DNA of 64,000 bases from Plasmopara viticola (GCA_001695595.3 MBPM02000009.1:992001-1056000); one strand, 5' to 3'. Positions 10,037 through 21,870 are shown, counted from the first letter of the stretch. The notes: generated by a model not told the origin, from the sequence alone. Program-made: numbers and translations.

Positions 10037-11206
10037 TTAACTACCGTTCGGATTTGCAACTGCCCTTTTCTTTAGTGCTCTTTTAAACGGTTCACCTAGG
10101 CGTTTTTCGAGCAATGGGACCACATGTGCACTAGATTGGATTAGATCGACGACCATTCGATTTTTATAATTCTGACAGCAATAACGTGAGCGCTGTTAGC
10201 CTCGAATATATTGCACATCATAAAGAGCAAACATTACCTTCATGATCCAGAGTGCAGATGTTGACCCAGGGTCTAAACGCTCTTGCTTAAGCGCCATTTG
10301 TAATAATACTGAGCCGTGCCCTTGACGACTGGCCAAATGAAAAGCCGTATCTCCCTGCATACCACATAAAACGTTAGTAACCATTTCGGCCTTTGTCACG
10401 TGTGCATCAAGCTATTACGTGGCTGTCACGGCATTTCAAGCTGGCTCCGTTGTGAAGCAAGGTCACACAAACGTCAGCATGTCCTGCCCGTGCGGCTTCC
10501 ATTAGAGCAGTCGTTTTACTAGTCACCTTTAAATAAAAGCTTTTGAAAAGAAAGTGACCATTACATAAGCTTTTACACTGGTACGCACGCTATCAACTGC
10601 GTCCACATTGCAGTTAGTTGCCAAAATTAACGCAACGATCGCATTGTATCCATACCTTGCAATGCACATGTCAGATCTGCCAACTTAAACACCAAAAAAT
10701 TACGCACCATGCTGCAAAGTGCAACAGCGTTCGTCCGCCTTGCTCCACATCTGGATGTCGCCGACGCAACAACGTTTGTGTATCCTTAACAAGGAAATAA
10801 TCACTGACCATGTCGAGGTCGTTGCGTCGAATGGCATCCCAAATGTTTCCTTGATACTCAATCACACGCTTTCGAGCTTTTGCTCGTTCTCGTCGCTTGA
10901 CAATATCGTCAACAGAATCCTCAATAATCACTCGATGCGAACAGTTTTGAACTAATTTTTTCGTTTTGATATCCAACGATGAGCTTTTCGGTTCCACTTT
11001 CTGTAAAGATTAAGTTGTTATTAACCATTTCAGCATTGTGTTAAACTTCATACATTGGCTACTATCGATTCATATTTATGGTTGCATTGCAAATCAGCGG
11101 ATCTTTGCGAATTCTGCTCTCGCTTCGTCAAATGTATCCGTTCCTCTCTCTTGGCCCGCAAACGGGAAGGGAAAAATGGTGGTGTGTTAGGATTGTTTTC
11201 GCCCAT
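10037..11206 (-). CDS. Ankyrin-repeat protein (290 aa, 6 exons)
   Basis: Exons on the minus strand: 11206-11054, 11000-10708, 10655-10589, 10526-10419, 10354-10238, 10171-10037; they sum to 873 nt and every junction is GT-AG and in phase. The N-terminus ('MGENNPNTPPFF...') is basic and probably coiled ('RAKREERIHLTKREQ'). Residues about 85-240 carry ankyrin units: 'NIWDAIRRNDLDMVSDYF', 'GRTLLHFAAWYGYNAIVAL', 'KTTALMEAARAGHADVCVTL' and 'GDTAFHLASRQGHGSVLL', each with the TPLH/A-A-xxGH pattern. The C-terminal tail is basic ('LKKRAVANPNGS'). Several introns split individual ankyrin repeats. It is divergently arranged with the rhomboid gene, 220 bp apart. Function beyond protein binding is unknown. 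Confidence 0.85.
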
Positions 11207-11426
11207 GAGCAGCTACGGCAGCGTGCGACACGACCTTTCGTGGTTAATGGCTAATAGTGAACATACCATAAGAATATTTGGGTGCTTTACTATAACCTTT
11301 TACGGGTTGCTGTTGGCAATTAATGTGATATCTGTAAAACTTGACATCACCCAATTACAACCATTCTTTTAAAATGGGAATTGTCAAGTTTTGTACTCGT
11401 ACGTGCAACTGATTAAGTCGGCTAGG
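11207..11426. promoter_or_regulatory. Shared divergent promoter region (ankyrin gene / rhomboid gene)
   Basis: 220 bp separate the two start codons, so both core promoters and 5' leaders must lie here or overlap the first exons. No TATA box or other element can be named with confidence. Confidence 0.5.
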
Positions 11427-12275
11427 ATGCTTAGGACGACTCTCTTCGGCGCAACTTCCCCCTTTCGCCCATTGACAGTGCGCGGGTTCTCAAATGCCAA
11501 GCTCAGCTCCCGACTAGTAAATGCGTGCCAGCCATCCACGAGGTCTTCACGGCTATTAAATCGGCCTACCATCGCAAAGCAGCTCGTGCGGAACCAATAC
11601 TACTACCGCTCTGGCACCCGACGCGAAAGTCGTGCTTTGACGGGCGACGTGGTAGTACTCGGTCTCATCTCCGTTAATGTCGCCGTCACTATTGCCTGGT
11701 TTCGCGCACATGGGCGTCCGCCAATACACCGGGCGCAACAACTCCGTAGCTTTCAGCCGTCCATGAAGACGATGCTGACGCACTTTACGACGTCCACACA
11801 GCACCTACAGGACGGTCGGTACTATACACTGCTTACTGCCATGTTTAGCCAAGCAACGCTGGGTCATCTAGGTGCAAATATGCTGGGTCTATATTTTTTT
11901 GGACGGCAGATCTGTGACGTACTGGGTCCCAAGAAGTTTCTCGGACTGTATCTTGCAGGTGGTGTGCTTTCATCCGCTGCAGCGGTATACGAACAGCACT
12001 TGTCCGGACGATTGACCTATAATTTGGGTGCAAGCGGAGCTGTAAATGCCATCACGGCTATGAGCATCTTGCTGTTCCCACACGGAACGCTTCTAATCTT
12101 TGGCATCGTGCCCATGCCAGCGTGGCTCGGTGGCTCACTCTTTATTTTTAAAGACGCGTACTCGTTCTTGACGGACCGACAGGATGGCATTGGCCATGTA
12201 GCTCACTTGAGTGGCGCAGCTGTTGGTGGAGTCTATTACTACTATTTGCGTCGCCGAAGACTTCGACGCTTTTAA
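11427..12275 (+). CDS. Rhomboid intramembrane serine protease, probably mitochondrial (282 aa)
   Basis: Intronless. The frame is open from 11391 but the first ATG is at 11427. The first ~65 residues are rich in Arg/Ser/Thr and lack acidic residues ('MLRTTLFGATSPFRPLTVRG'), as expected of a mitochondrial presequence. The rhomboid fold follows: 'LGHLGANMLGLYFFG' (helix-2 His/Asn motif), the catalytic 'GASG' with Ser at about residue 203, and 'GHVAHLSGAAVGG' with the catalytic His at about residue 260. This Ser-His dyad cleaves membrane helices within the bilayer. The presequence and layout suggest a PARL/Pcp1-like inner-membrane protease, which is inference. Expression is likely linked to the divergent ankyrin gene. 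Confidence 0.88.
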   Translation: MLRTTLFGATSPFRPLTVRGFSNAKLSSRLVNACQPSTRSSRLLNRPTIAKQLVRNQYYYRSGTRRESRALTGDVVVLGLISVNVAVTIAWFRAHGRPPIHRAQQLRSFQPSMKTMLTHFTTSTQHLQDGRYYTLLTAMFSQATLGHLGANMLGLYFFGRQICDVLGPKKFLGLYLAGGVLSSAAAVYEQHLSGRLTYNLGASGAVNAITAMSILLFPHGTLLIFGIVPMPAWLGGSLFIFKDAYSFLTDRQDGIGHVAHLSGAAVGGVYYYYLRRRRLRRF

Positions 12276-12438
12276 AGGAAAGGAAGGAACAAGCATTTAC
12301 GGACATTACAGGATTAAACAAGTCGAGTCTATTACATCGTAAATTGTTTAGTCGCTACATATCTTTTATAAAGTTATGATCCTTTCCCAGTTCTAAATGA
12401 GATAGTAGTGTAGCTATTTTTTTTCAAGTCCAGGACCA

Positions 12439-12486
12439 AATTGTGTATATCTGATATACACAATTAGGTGATATACTATATCACCT
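12439..12486. repeat. Two adjacent perfect palindromes (12439-12465 and 12466-12486)
   Basis: The first is 27 nt with 13-bp arms (AATTGTGTATATC / GATATACACAATT) around one T. The second follows without a gap and is 21 nt with 10-bp arms (AGGTGATATA / TATATCACCT) around one C. They end 12 bp before the start codon at 12499, so they lie in the promoter or 5' leader of the PH-PH-TBC gene. If transcribed they would form two strong hairpins. Confidence 0.9.
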
Positions 12487-12498
12487 CACTAGGGCGTC

Positions 12499-15400
12499 AT
12501 GCAGAAGCCTCGCAGCAAGTACGTGCGGGGCAGGAAAAGCAATGTATTGTGTTTTGATTAACTTGTCTCTCCTATTGTGCCCTCGAGCAGCTCGAACCCA
12601 TCGGGATTCTATAGTCTGCACGGGGTCTCTGTGCTCTGGCATGGTTGGCTTAAGAAGCTCGGACGCTTTAGTAAACGCTGGCGTCGACGCTACTTTGTGT
12701 TCGTGTCCACATCCAATGGGATGAAGGAATTGCGCCACTACGACACGTTCAAGGACATCAATACGCTGCTCATGTCTACACCTAAAGGCGCCATCTCGTT
12801 ATCCGACGCTACAGGCATTTGCTGCTTCGTATCCATGGCTACAGGTGGCAGAAAACCAAATAAATTTGTAAGTGTAGATTTGCGTCATTAGGATTTGTGA
12901 ATGGATGACTAATTTGGGGCTTTTTACCCAAATTAGAACCGATTAGATACCAATGACTCAAGACCGGGTGCATACGACCAGAAATTTGCAGTTTTGACCC
13001 CTCTTGTACGTGCTTTTCCGGTAATATCGGCGATTTAAAGACTCAATTGTGGTATGTCTAAAAAGCACGTGAATTTATTGGCATTTCATAATGGCCGAGA
13101 ATGGAATGGGTAAGTGCCAAAGTCGAACCTTTTGGGTTCCACAAAGGTTTTAAAGCCATGAGTTCGCGTATAGATCCAGTGAATCTCAGCAAGGATTGTC
13201 ACTTTTAGCGTCACTCTCTGCGTTCTACCCCACGGTTGATGTTCTTCATTCCGGGTGGATGACGAAGCGACGAGAGCGAAACGTGCACAGCCCCAAGAGC
13301 ATCATGACCTATTGGAAACGGCACTTCTTCATGTTCTTAACGTCGGGTGACTTGTTGTACTTTCGAGATGATTCCTTGAGTGAACTACAAGGCCGTGTGG
13401 ACGTTCGACATGCCCCGACAGTACGCGTGACTGGAGAACAGCTTATGGAAGAGAAAAAGAAAGATGGTGGCATGTTTAAGTTTGGCAAACTGCCAGCATT
13501 CGAACGCGAGACGTGTCTCATTTGGATTGCCACTCCGCCGTCAAAGATGTTTGTTTTAAAATTGGAGGATGATCACGAGGACTCAAGTAGTGGGCCATGC
13601 AGTGGCAGTAAAGCAGGGCTCGGATCTTGTGGGGTCGGGGTCACATCAAGGAAAGCTGAGCTGACTCCAAGCTCTAAAAAGTGGCTCCACTTACTGCTAC
13701 AGGGACACGCAGAAACAAAGTATACACAGCTTGAAAAATGTATTGCCACAGGCGAGTTTGGCTTGACGACGGAGGTGAGAATCTACTTGTGTCGATACAA
13801 TTAAGAGTTGCAGGCTGCTTTATTGACTGACGACTTGACCTTGCTTTTAACTAGATCATCTCGGCAGTCCGAGCAGGAATTCCAGACGAGTTGCGTGGTC
13901 AGCTCTGGAACGGTTTTTCAGGTGCTATCGAGCTACAACGACGTGTGGAGCTCAAGCATGCGATTCGTAGTACCTCTAAACAATTCAACGCGTTCCGCAT
14001 GCCTCTTAGTGATAATTCTGCCAAAAACAGTGCCAAATCGCCTGCATCAAAGAAGCACGAAGTCTATGAAATATACTCAGCTGCCATTGACGCAACGTCG
14101 ATCGAGACGCCAGAGAACAAGATGCTATTCACTCGCTTGAGCGCATTGGCACTTCACGAATGTTGCCACGTCGCTGCGACCATGCGATCGAGCGATTTGC
14201 ATCATTTATCCGATCATTTTCGCCACGCTGCTTCGTTTGTGTCCGATCAATACAGTGAAGACCGCGGATCGTTCTTCGATGACGAGCGAGACTCGATGGA
14301 CGATGACGAGGTTGAAGAAATGAAACCAGGCCAAAATCCGGGTGCCACTCGTTCGTCAACACGAAATACACTGAAGCAGCTCGAAAAAGGTAAACTGGGC
14401 ACTTATGTCTACCCAAGTGACTATCCAGCAGCAGATTGGGAGCTGACATCACGTCGTCGGTTATTAATTGCTAGCTCACGTTACAAGTACGTCAGCAAGA
14501 ACGTGAATGGACCACAAAGCGTCTAACTCGAGTCTTTATCGTGTATGCAGTCCGTACTCGCACCCATTCCCTTGGCGAGTCTCTTGTTTACTACTGGCGT
14601 ACGTTGAAGAAGAAGGCGCGTTCTGGATCATCAATAGGTACAGCAGAATCGTTGACGATAATGATAGAACTGTGTGCAATGCTCACTTGTTGCACTGATG
14701 TGAACGACACTAGCATTATCGACTCGCTTCTTCCAGGATACTTCCACGGCCACCGACCAGCTTTACAGGTTGATGTGACAGCATTTACTGCACTACTAGA
14801 AAATCGTCTACCGACTCTTGCAGCACACTTGGCAACATTGAATTTCCCTCTTGGTCGGCTGGTCGAACGATGGTTTTTGAGCTTGTTTACTGCATCGCTT
14901 GTCCCGTTACCGACGGTCTCACTTTGTTGGATACACATCACTTTGATCTTTACTCACTAAAGCGCTTTCGTGTCATATAGGTGCTGCGGATTTGGGACGC
15001 GTTCTTTATTCGAGGCGTGCTGGTGTTTTATGGAGTTGGGATTGCTTTGTTGTTTCGCGCTGAAGAAACGCTGTATCATGCTAAAACAGCCACGGAAGCA
15101 GAGGAGTATCTCAGAGCGAGCGAACGAGGCTGCATCGACGCTGATGCAGTCTTCTCAGTGGTTTTCAAGGATGATCTTACAATCCCCTGTAAGTCTTTTA
15201 CGTTCGGATGTGTCGAATGTACAACTTCTGAGCGTTGTCTGTTGGCTGCTTTTTCATGCAGGGCTCACGGATGAGCAGCTGGAAAAATTGAGGTCGATAC
15301 AGCGTCAACGCGTGATTGAGCAGGTGTCGCAGAAGACCGGCCTTTTCAAAGAAAAGCTGAGCGTTCTTAAACTGGTACAGGACTTTGGTTCACGCTGCCA

Positions 15401-16859
15401 GGCGGTCGCTAAGCAATTCCTAAGTGATCGTAAAAGTGTTGCGACAACGTCGCCGCTTGCGGCGTCAGCTCTGACCGACAACGGAAAAGACCCGTACGAT
15501 TTGTTCGGGCTAGACGATGACATGACGAGTCGTGGCAGTGGCTTAAACGGTGACAAACTCGAGGATTCGTTTCAAACAACCCTGCGCCTCCTGCATGAAC
15601 AAGTGACAGAGTCGTCTGCCGCAGCGCAGGCACTTGCAGCCGAGCTTGGTGAGCGGCAAGCGAAGTGGTTGGCTGCATCGAGCCAGCTTGCCGCATGTCC
15701 TTTGGCGCGACCACCCACACCAGACTCGCACAGTTGGCTTTCTCAAGTCAAAGAAGGGAAAATTTCCGGTGCAGGACAAGACGTTTCTTCATCCTTCACC
15801 TCGTGTGGCAGTAACTTTTTTTCGGCTTCCGGGCTAATCGAAGCCTCCGGTATGATGTTTGACAACGGTGAAACCCGATTCACTTGCAACGAGGCTGCGG
15901 AAAGTGAAGGTGATGGCTTAATTGCTGACCAACGGAGCTGCCTCATGATGGAGAGAGAGGACCTTGGACGCTTAGATCGTAATCTTGCTGACATGTTTCT
16001 GTACGCGTTGGTGTCGATGCTCAAGGCATTGGGTGCTGTTCGGCTGGACTGCCTTGGTGTAACATATCGATTTATGTGGCATGGTGAGTCATGGCTGGAA
16101 TCTGCAGTCGAGTATCCGTCTATCTTTACGCTTGGCGAAGGAGAGGAGACGAGTGGTGCAAGAAACAGCACACCAAACTCGCGGCGATCAAGTCAAAAAA
16201 AAAGTTTATCTCAGTCGTCGACCGCCTTGAACTCGTTAAACCGACGTCCGCGAGCAATGGATGATTCGGCACTGTCTGGTCGCAAACGTGGGGATTCGGG
16301 TGCGTCGACACCCAAGCGAGCAGGGCGGCCAGCCACACATAGTTTCTATTACCCAAGCAAGTCACCAACCCCATTGAGGCCAACGTTGTCGTCCGGCGAT
16401 TTCCTTTCGTCAGAGGTCCCAACAGGCGGAGTAGGTACGAATTTATACGATGACCCGATCATTGAAGGTCAGCCCGCTCCATCGTCGCCCGCATATACCG
16501 ACTTTACGGTAGCTGCAACCGATGCACCCCCCCTTCTGTCGACGTCGCCGCTTTCAAAAGCCAGCACTATAGCGGAGCTCAATATACGTTACGGTCGCAG
16601 CTTCGATCGATGTGCCGCTTCATCGCTCGACACATCCAAAAAAGCTGTACTGACAGCACTCCGATTGCGTCATGAAGAAGGCCAAAGAGTGTTCCAAGAG
16701 TCTCACAAGCGACTTCTCCATGGACTTAGCAAATTCGTGCGGCTCGAATATCGGGATTATGACTGGGCTTTGCGTGAGCGGGCGTTGACCATGGAACGCG
16801 AGCTGCAGCAGGAATTTCAAGAAATTGAAGCCGAAGTGCATGGAGCCCAATGGCTTTAG
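12499..16859 (+). CDS. PH-PH-TBC domain protein, Rab-GAP family, apparently finger-less (1239 aa, 10 exons)
   Basis: Exons: 12499-12518, 12591-12871, 12992-13020, 13066-13109, 13156-13774, 13855-14486, 14551-14637, 14714-14915, 14981-15188, 15262-16859; total 3720 nt, exactly in frame. PH domain 1 (about residues 15-130) starts 'VLWHGWLKKLGRFSKRWRRR'. PH domain 2 (about 155-320) starts 'LHSGWMTKRRERN'. The TBC domain (about 335-710) shows 'VRAGIPDELRGQLWN', 'SRRRLLIASSRYNPY', 'LLLAYVEEEGAFWIIN', 'LLPGYFHGHRPALQVDV', and 'LRIWDAFFIRG'. The arginine-finger site reads 'QLEKGKLGTYVYP' instead of IxxDxxR, and the glutamine finger (YCQGMN) is missing after 'YNPY'. TBC proteins normally stimulate GTP hydrolysis by Rab GTPases on membranes; PH domains bind phosphoinositides. 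This one may be a pseudo-GAP scaffold. The C-terminal ~500 residues are Ser-rich and end in a coiled coil. Confidence 0.88.
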
Positions 16860-16937
16860 CATCAGAGGCTAAAGCTTGACATTCCAAATGATACAAGTAT
16901 AATAATATAACTTACGATTGTCATTTATCAATTGTCA

Positions 16938-18440
16938 TCAAAGTTGCGTCCGCGGGCCGTTGATGCCAGTACTGCTCGACTGAGCGCCCACCATGGACCC
17001 AATTTCGGAAGTAAATGGGTCTTCTACGCTACTTTCGTTCGCCTGACTACTAGTGCTCCTATTAAACAAATGCGGCGACTCGACAAACGGATGGTCGACG
17101 TCGTCATTGCCCACAACACGAATGTCTAGTTCTTCCATGATTTCGGTCACTGCGAGCCAGACTTCTGACTTGAGCATCGCGTACTTCCGCGCGTCCAGTT
17201 CTTCCGTATATGAATACACACGAATGGTGTACAACTCCTCCATTGCAACGAAAAAGAAGCGATTCCATTTCTCTCCATGCCGCAAATCTGACTGGTTCTC
17301 TTCGTGCGATGTCAATCCAACATGCAACGACTGTAACATGCTCTCCAAACGGCGTAAAGCGTGTTGTAGCGTTTCGACGGGCGTAGCACATGATACACGG
17401 ACATGCAAGTCCACGTCTCGTTTTGGTCGCTGTGAAAAATTAATCATGGGCTTGTAGAGGAAAAAGCTGTTGGGTACATACAGTGTCGTCCCTCCTAGAC
17501 TCACGACGGATGTGTATCGAAGCGATACGCGGTGCACGAATCCTTCCGCGTCGCCCACTCGAATGAAGTCATCAATCTTAAATTGAGAATTAAATGCAAG
17601 AAAGAGCCCACCCACGACATTGTGGAAGGACGGCACGAAGCCTAAAGCGATGGCTAAGCCAATCACTCCTAGCACAGAGTATTTCAGTGTCGCACTGTTT
17701 CCTAAGGCCGACGAGTAGATGATCAAGGCGATGATTAACAGCGTTGTCAACCGTAATATCTAAGGACAGATTGAAGGATCAGAGAGATGAAATCAGCAAC
17801 AGCTACACCAAATTGTCGACTTGGTTCGTTACCTTGACAGACTCGGAAATGACCATTTTTTTCGAAAAATCGCCATTCGTACCAACAAAGCGCCGAATAG
17901 CAAACTACATCAATAGGACGTTAAAAAGAGATTGAGCTCAAGATTGAAAGGCACCACGTACACTCTCAACGACATTAAAGAGTGAGTAGAGCCAATGAAG
18001 GAAGAAGACGCCCCAAATGTACATGGGAAGATGACAGAAGAACTTGGTGAGCTGTGCAACTGCTAGCGATAATAATACTAGCGACATGGAGATGAAATAC
18101 GACGTGGAGCCCACACATGATGCCCGAAAGTCCTCGGTCACTCTGCATCGCAACGCAATATTTCATTAGAAAGCAATCTTAGGTAGAGTATAGCCAACTT
18201 GCAATCGTACTGGCGCATGAACGGGAGCTTCGTGAACACAAAAATGAGCAATCGAACCAGCACGCGCGGTAGGAACGTGGCAAAAAAGACCAACACAGCG
18301 GCCACGACCAATTGGGCTGCAGAAGTGCTGCGCCACCACTCAGGAAGGCACGACACGGATGCGCAATCATCGTCGCAATCTTCGGCACGCGCAGTCGTAG
18401 CGTGGAGCAAGAGCCCGAGCAGGAACAACAGCCCTTGCAT
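16938..18440 (-). CDS. MscS-family mechanosensitive ion channel (438 aa, 4 exons)
   Basis: Exons on the minus strand: 18440-18199, 18142-17962, 17904-17833, 17759-16938; 1317 nt, in frame, all GT-AG, introns of 56, 57 and 73 nt. The N-terminus 'MQGLLFLLGLLLHATTARA' is a good secretory signal peptide, followed by a short Cys/Asp-rich loop and about five hydrophobic helices. The pore and upper beta domain are clear: 'GVIGLAIALGFVPSFHNVVG', 'FKIDDFIRVGDAEGFVHRV' and 'TTLYVPNSFFL' are hallmarks of MscS. The cytosolic C-terminus is Ser-rich. MscS channels open on membrane tension to release ions during osmotic downshock. The location (plasma membrane or organelle) is not decided by sequence, though the signal peptide favours the secretory route. 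The stop is only 78 bp from the stop of the convergent TBC gene, so the 3' UTRs probably overlap. Confidence 0.88.
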
Positions 18441-19729
18441 TGCGCAGAACTTTATGCGACGGTACTTTAATCTTTTTAGGAACTTACTTCAGACGTAGGA
18501 CATAAACCACATATAAAATTATGATCAGATAGTACATTACTAAATTGCATTTGTAGCATTTTTGACACCGGAGATACCTGAGTCTAACACTATCAATAAG
18601 AGATTGTCGACAAACGTTAAGCAGTACGCCAGCATTGTAGATGATCTAGCACAATAAAATTTTACCGATCAACATCGACAAAAGTATGACCTGCGTCTTA
18701 TGGCACTAGAATGGGCCAAGCTACTGTATCATTTGGAACCACCACAAGTAGAGGATCAATTTGATCACTGTTGCAGTGTAGTACTTACGCTTAAAATTTC
18801 TTGGCGAAGTCTTCAATTTCAAAATGTTTTTAAGTATGAGCGAATTGCCTTACTACCGGATAAATTTTTGGCCTACTTAATGATTCACTGATCCTTACAC
18901 AACATCAAGTGATTATAAAGTTCATTTTGCGAGGTCTATGCAAATTAATCGCCGCAAAATCGCAATTGTAGCTTTCACAATATTGCGGGGCATCATTTAG
19001 TCGTATGAATACTGTTTTATGTATTGTGAAGCGAATGGAGCAGCCATATTTTATAAAATATGCTTATACATAAGGGTGGATCAGATGCGCTTGACTACCA
19101 TCGAGTAGCGATAAAGAGGGAAAGCGGATCAGAAATGGTAGAATATACACTTTTGATACACTGCAAAGCAGAAATTTACCTGATCAGCAATAAAATTGGC
19201 CTAAAGCTGCAAAGAAATACTGCAGCGAGTCAGCTTACCAAATAGGCAATCGTATTACGGCAATGTCTAAGACTTTGATTCACTTCGAGTTGTGTATGCA
19301 GCTAAACCAATGTAAAAGCGTTTAAAAACGGGAAAACAAAGGCAGGTGAAATCGGATATTTGAGGTAATTCATTTCGAATACGCTTAACGTCTTAATTTA
19401 TAAGAATATGCATGGAAGAAGACCGCAAGTCAAGAGCGCCAAGACAGCTTCACGAGGCTCTATTGAGCAACCTTTGCCTATTTTTGTAGACTTAATGCAT
19501 TTACCTGGCCGTTTAATAATGTACAATCTTCTTTCCGAAACTCATGCGGAGATTGTTATTTAGAAGCCCGCGAGATCTGGCCGTGCCCCTTGTGTAGTCC
19601 GCGTGGAATAATCAGTTCTCCATTTTTGGCTCCACTGGTATCAGTAATCATGTTCGTTAACTTGTGTTGGTAATTGCCTCTAACATTCATTTGGCGGTGT
19701 GATATTAACACTTCTAGTGTTGCGTGAGC
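18441..19729. other. Intergenic, AT-rich; one unidentified protein-like ORF
   Basis: A 64-codon plus-strand frame beginning at ATG 18700 ('MALEWAKLLYHLEPPQVEDQ...') has a coding-like composition but no recognised domain; it may be a relic of a transposon gag or a host gene. Nothing else was seen. Confidence 0.35.
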
Positions 19730-21870
19730 TTGGTGTTATCTGACACTAGTCTGCAACAAGACCTCGAGTGCTTTGGTGCCGGGAGATTTTGTCGACATGT
19801 CCTCTATTTAGTTATCTATCGACATACTACGATGTATTGCCTCGCTCTTCTAGATAAAATGCTGACAAATGTCGACGTGCAGCGTTGTTCGCAAATTCTG
19901 TTGCGCCATACATAAGTTTATAAGCAAATGTTGACTAAACTAGCTAGAGGAGACCCACTGAGTCTCTCAAGAATATTACATAAGAGTCACGTACTCTGCT
20001 GCGTCGGTCTTAGCACCATCTTCCGCTAGAATCTTGGAAACTACTGGTACACCTCCGATTATTACTATCGCTCACGACATCGAGTGTCGGTTCTCGATGC
20101 TATTTTTGCCCCGATCCGCATCCGCGTATGCTGGAGCTTGAAAACGCGGGCGATGTCGTCGTAGGTGGTCCCAGAGACTTAAGGTAGAGAAGTACGAGAA
20201 TTGTGGTCTTGATGTAGATTCCAATGCTGCTGACTCGCATTTTTCAGAAAGCGTGATAGCTGCGTGACCACGTAGGACGCGAATTTGTCTTTAAGAAAAT
20301 AAGGAATTTGTATGGCTTTGACGTCGTCGGTGATTGCATCTTTTGACAGCTTTAAGTGGACTCACGTGGTATAATCACTGCTCTGGCGTCTTGTTTATTA
20401 AATTTTATCACTGTTTCGTGGTTGTCGAATGATAAGCGTGCGATTATCACAGTCATGAATCACTGTTCTTAGAAAATAAAACTTGTCTATACCGTCGTCT
20501 TAGCAGCATGATCGTCTCGTCAGCATACAAACAAACGTAGATTCATTTTCATTCAATCTCTTGACAACGCACTGGTCAGATCCGCCACTTCAAAACCTAA
20601 TCGAGCTGTTCCATAATCACCCAGCTTGATTGAGTCTGTGAATTGACTTGAAGACCATGTTTTTGGCATTGTCGATACCGTATGGCAATTCCATTTGCTT
20701 TTTTATTTAATAATCACGATTTTAAATGCTGTGTTGACATCCAGCTGATCGGTCAAGTATTCTTTCGCAATCATCACCGGCAGCTCAGAGTTAAATAGCC
20801 CATAAAGCATATTTTCAACGGATGAGTACGGTATTAAAATCCGCGCCAAGTTCTTCACCATAAATGAGGCCTTATAGCGCGCCAATAATCCCAGCTCGCT
20901 TTGATCCATGGCAAAAGCTTATCGGCATACAATTGGCCGGATTATTGTTCATCTTTCTCAGCACATGCGCGCTCTCCCTATAAGCTTTGTTCTCTACAAT
21001 CATCTACTTCTATAAAATGCTCTATTCGGGTGCCTAATCGCGTAGAAAGTTGGACTTTTCGGAGCCACTTCAAATTCGGGCCATGATATTTTCACAGAAT
21101 GCTGTCAACTCAAATTATTGATATGCGGATGCAAGGATATATCAGCCATTGTTGATGTGGTGACCACCGCCACCTTATCTAAACTGCTAGCCTACAAAGT
21201 TCGAATCGTCGTCTACAGCGTGCGAAACGATAGACTTGATGTCGACGTAATTATTTGGCTTGAGAAAATGATCGACGTTCTCGGTTACAGCCCTGGTGAC
21301 TTGTTGTACTTGTTTAGAGATTCCTTCATGGCAGCATAAGCAAGAGCGGCTTCAGCAAAGAGTCTATTTCGTCGAATCCATCCCGCTTCGCACTTTAAAA
21401 GTCGTCATCCTTGTTATTATTACCTAATGCATTCGTAAAAACAGAGGCTTTTTTGAACGTGTAATCCTACCTAGAACACTAAAGATTAATCATTGCAAAG
21501 TTTCGGATGAGTGCGATAATCGGCGAATCCAAGTTTTGTTCCACACGATTTGGGAAAGAGAAAGTTGACACTGCCTGTGCATCACATCTTCCAATGGTTC
21601 TTCTGCAGCATATCATCGTGAGTCCTCAGCTTTGAAATAAACATAAACGCTCGCGCACTCTCATACCCAAGAAACAAGCACTGAAAACGCTTGGGGCCGA
21701 GTTATTATCTCTTGGCAACGTCGACATGAGCAAAGTGCTGTTGCCCAAATATGCGCAGATAGTCCGGCTTCGACCTTTTTTTTAAAGCCGTGTGGTGTCC
21801 GATTTCGCCGTCTTTATCGATCAGGTGCACTGCTAAGCTCACTGTTTCCACCCATCATATGGTAGGCGCA
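19730..21870 (-). mobile_element. Decayed Ty1/copia retrotransposon, minus strand
   Basis: Reading the minus strand downward, pol landmarks appear in the right order despite many stops. At about 21840-21620 the integrase C-terminus reads 'KRSKPDYLRIFGQQHFAHVD' and 'LGPKRFQCLFLGYESARAF', matching copia 'LRVFGxxxYxHV...LxPKxxKCxFLGY'. At about 20910-20590 the reverse transcriptase shows 'LTDQLDVNTAF' (Q-xDVxTAFLNG) and 'MELPYGIDNAKNMVFK' followed by 'HRLNQAG'. At about 20030-19740 the RNase H end shows 'TLHVDICQHFI' and 'IEDMSTKSPGTKALEVLL', matching 'HIDVRYHFI...ADIxTKxL'. No intact ORF remains, the element is much shorter than a full copia element (about 5 kb), and no LTR pair was recognised. 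Confidence 0.75.

Noticed and set aside
21190..21215. GTTCGAATC word resembling a tRNA T-loop
   Set aside because: No acceptor, D or anticodon stems could be built around it; it lies inside the decayed copia element.
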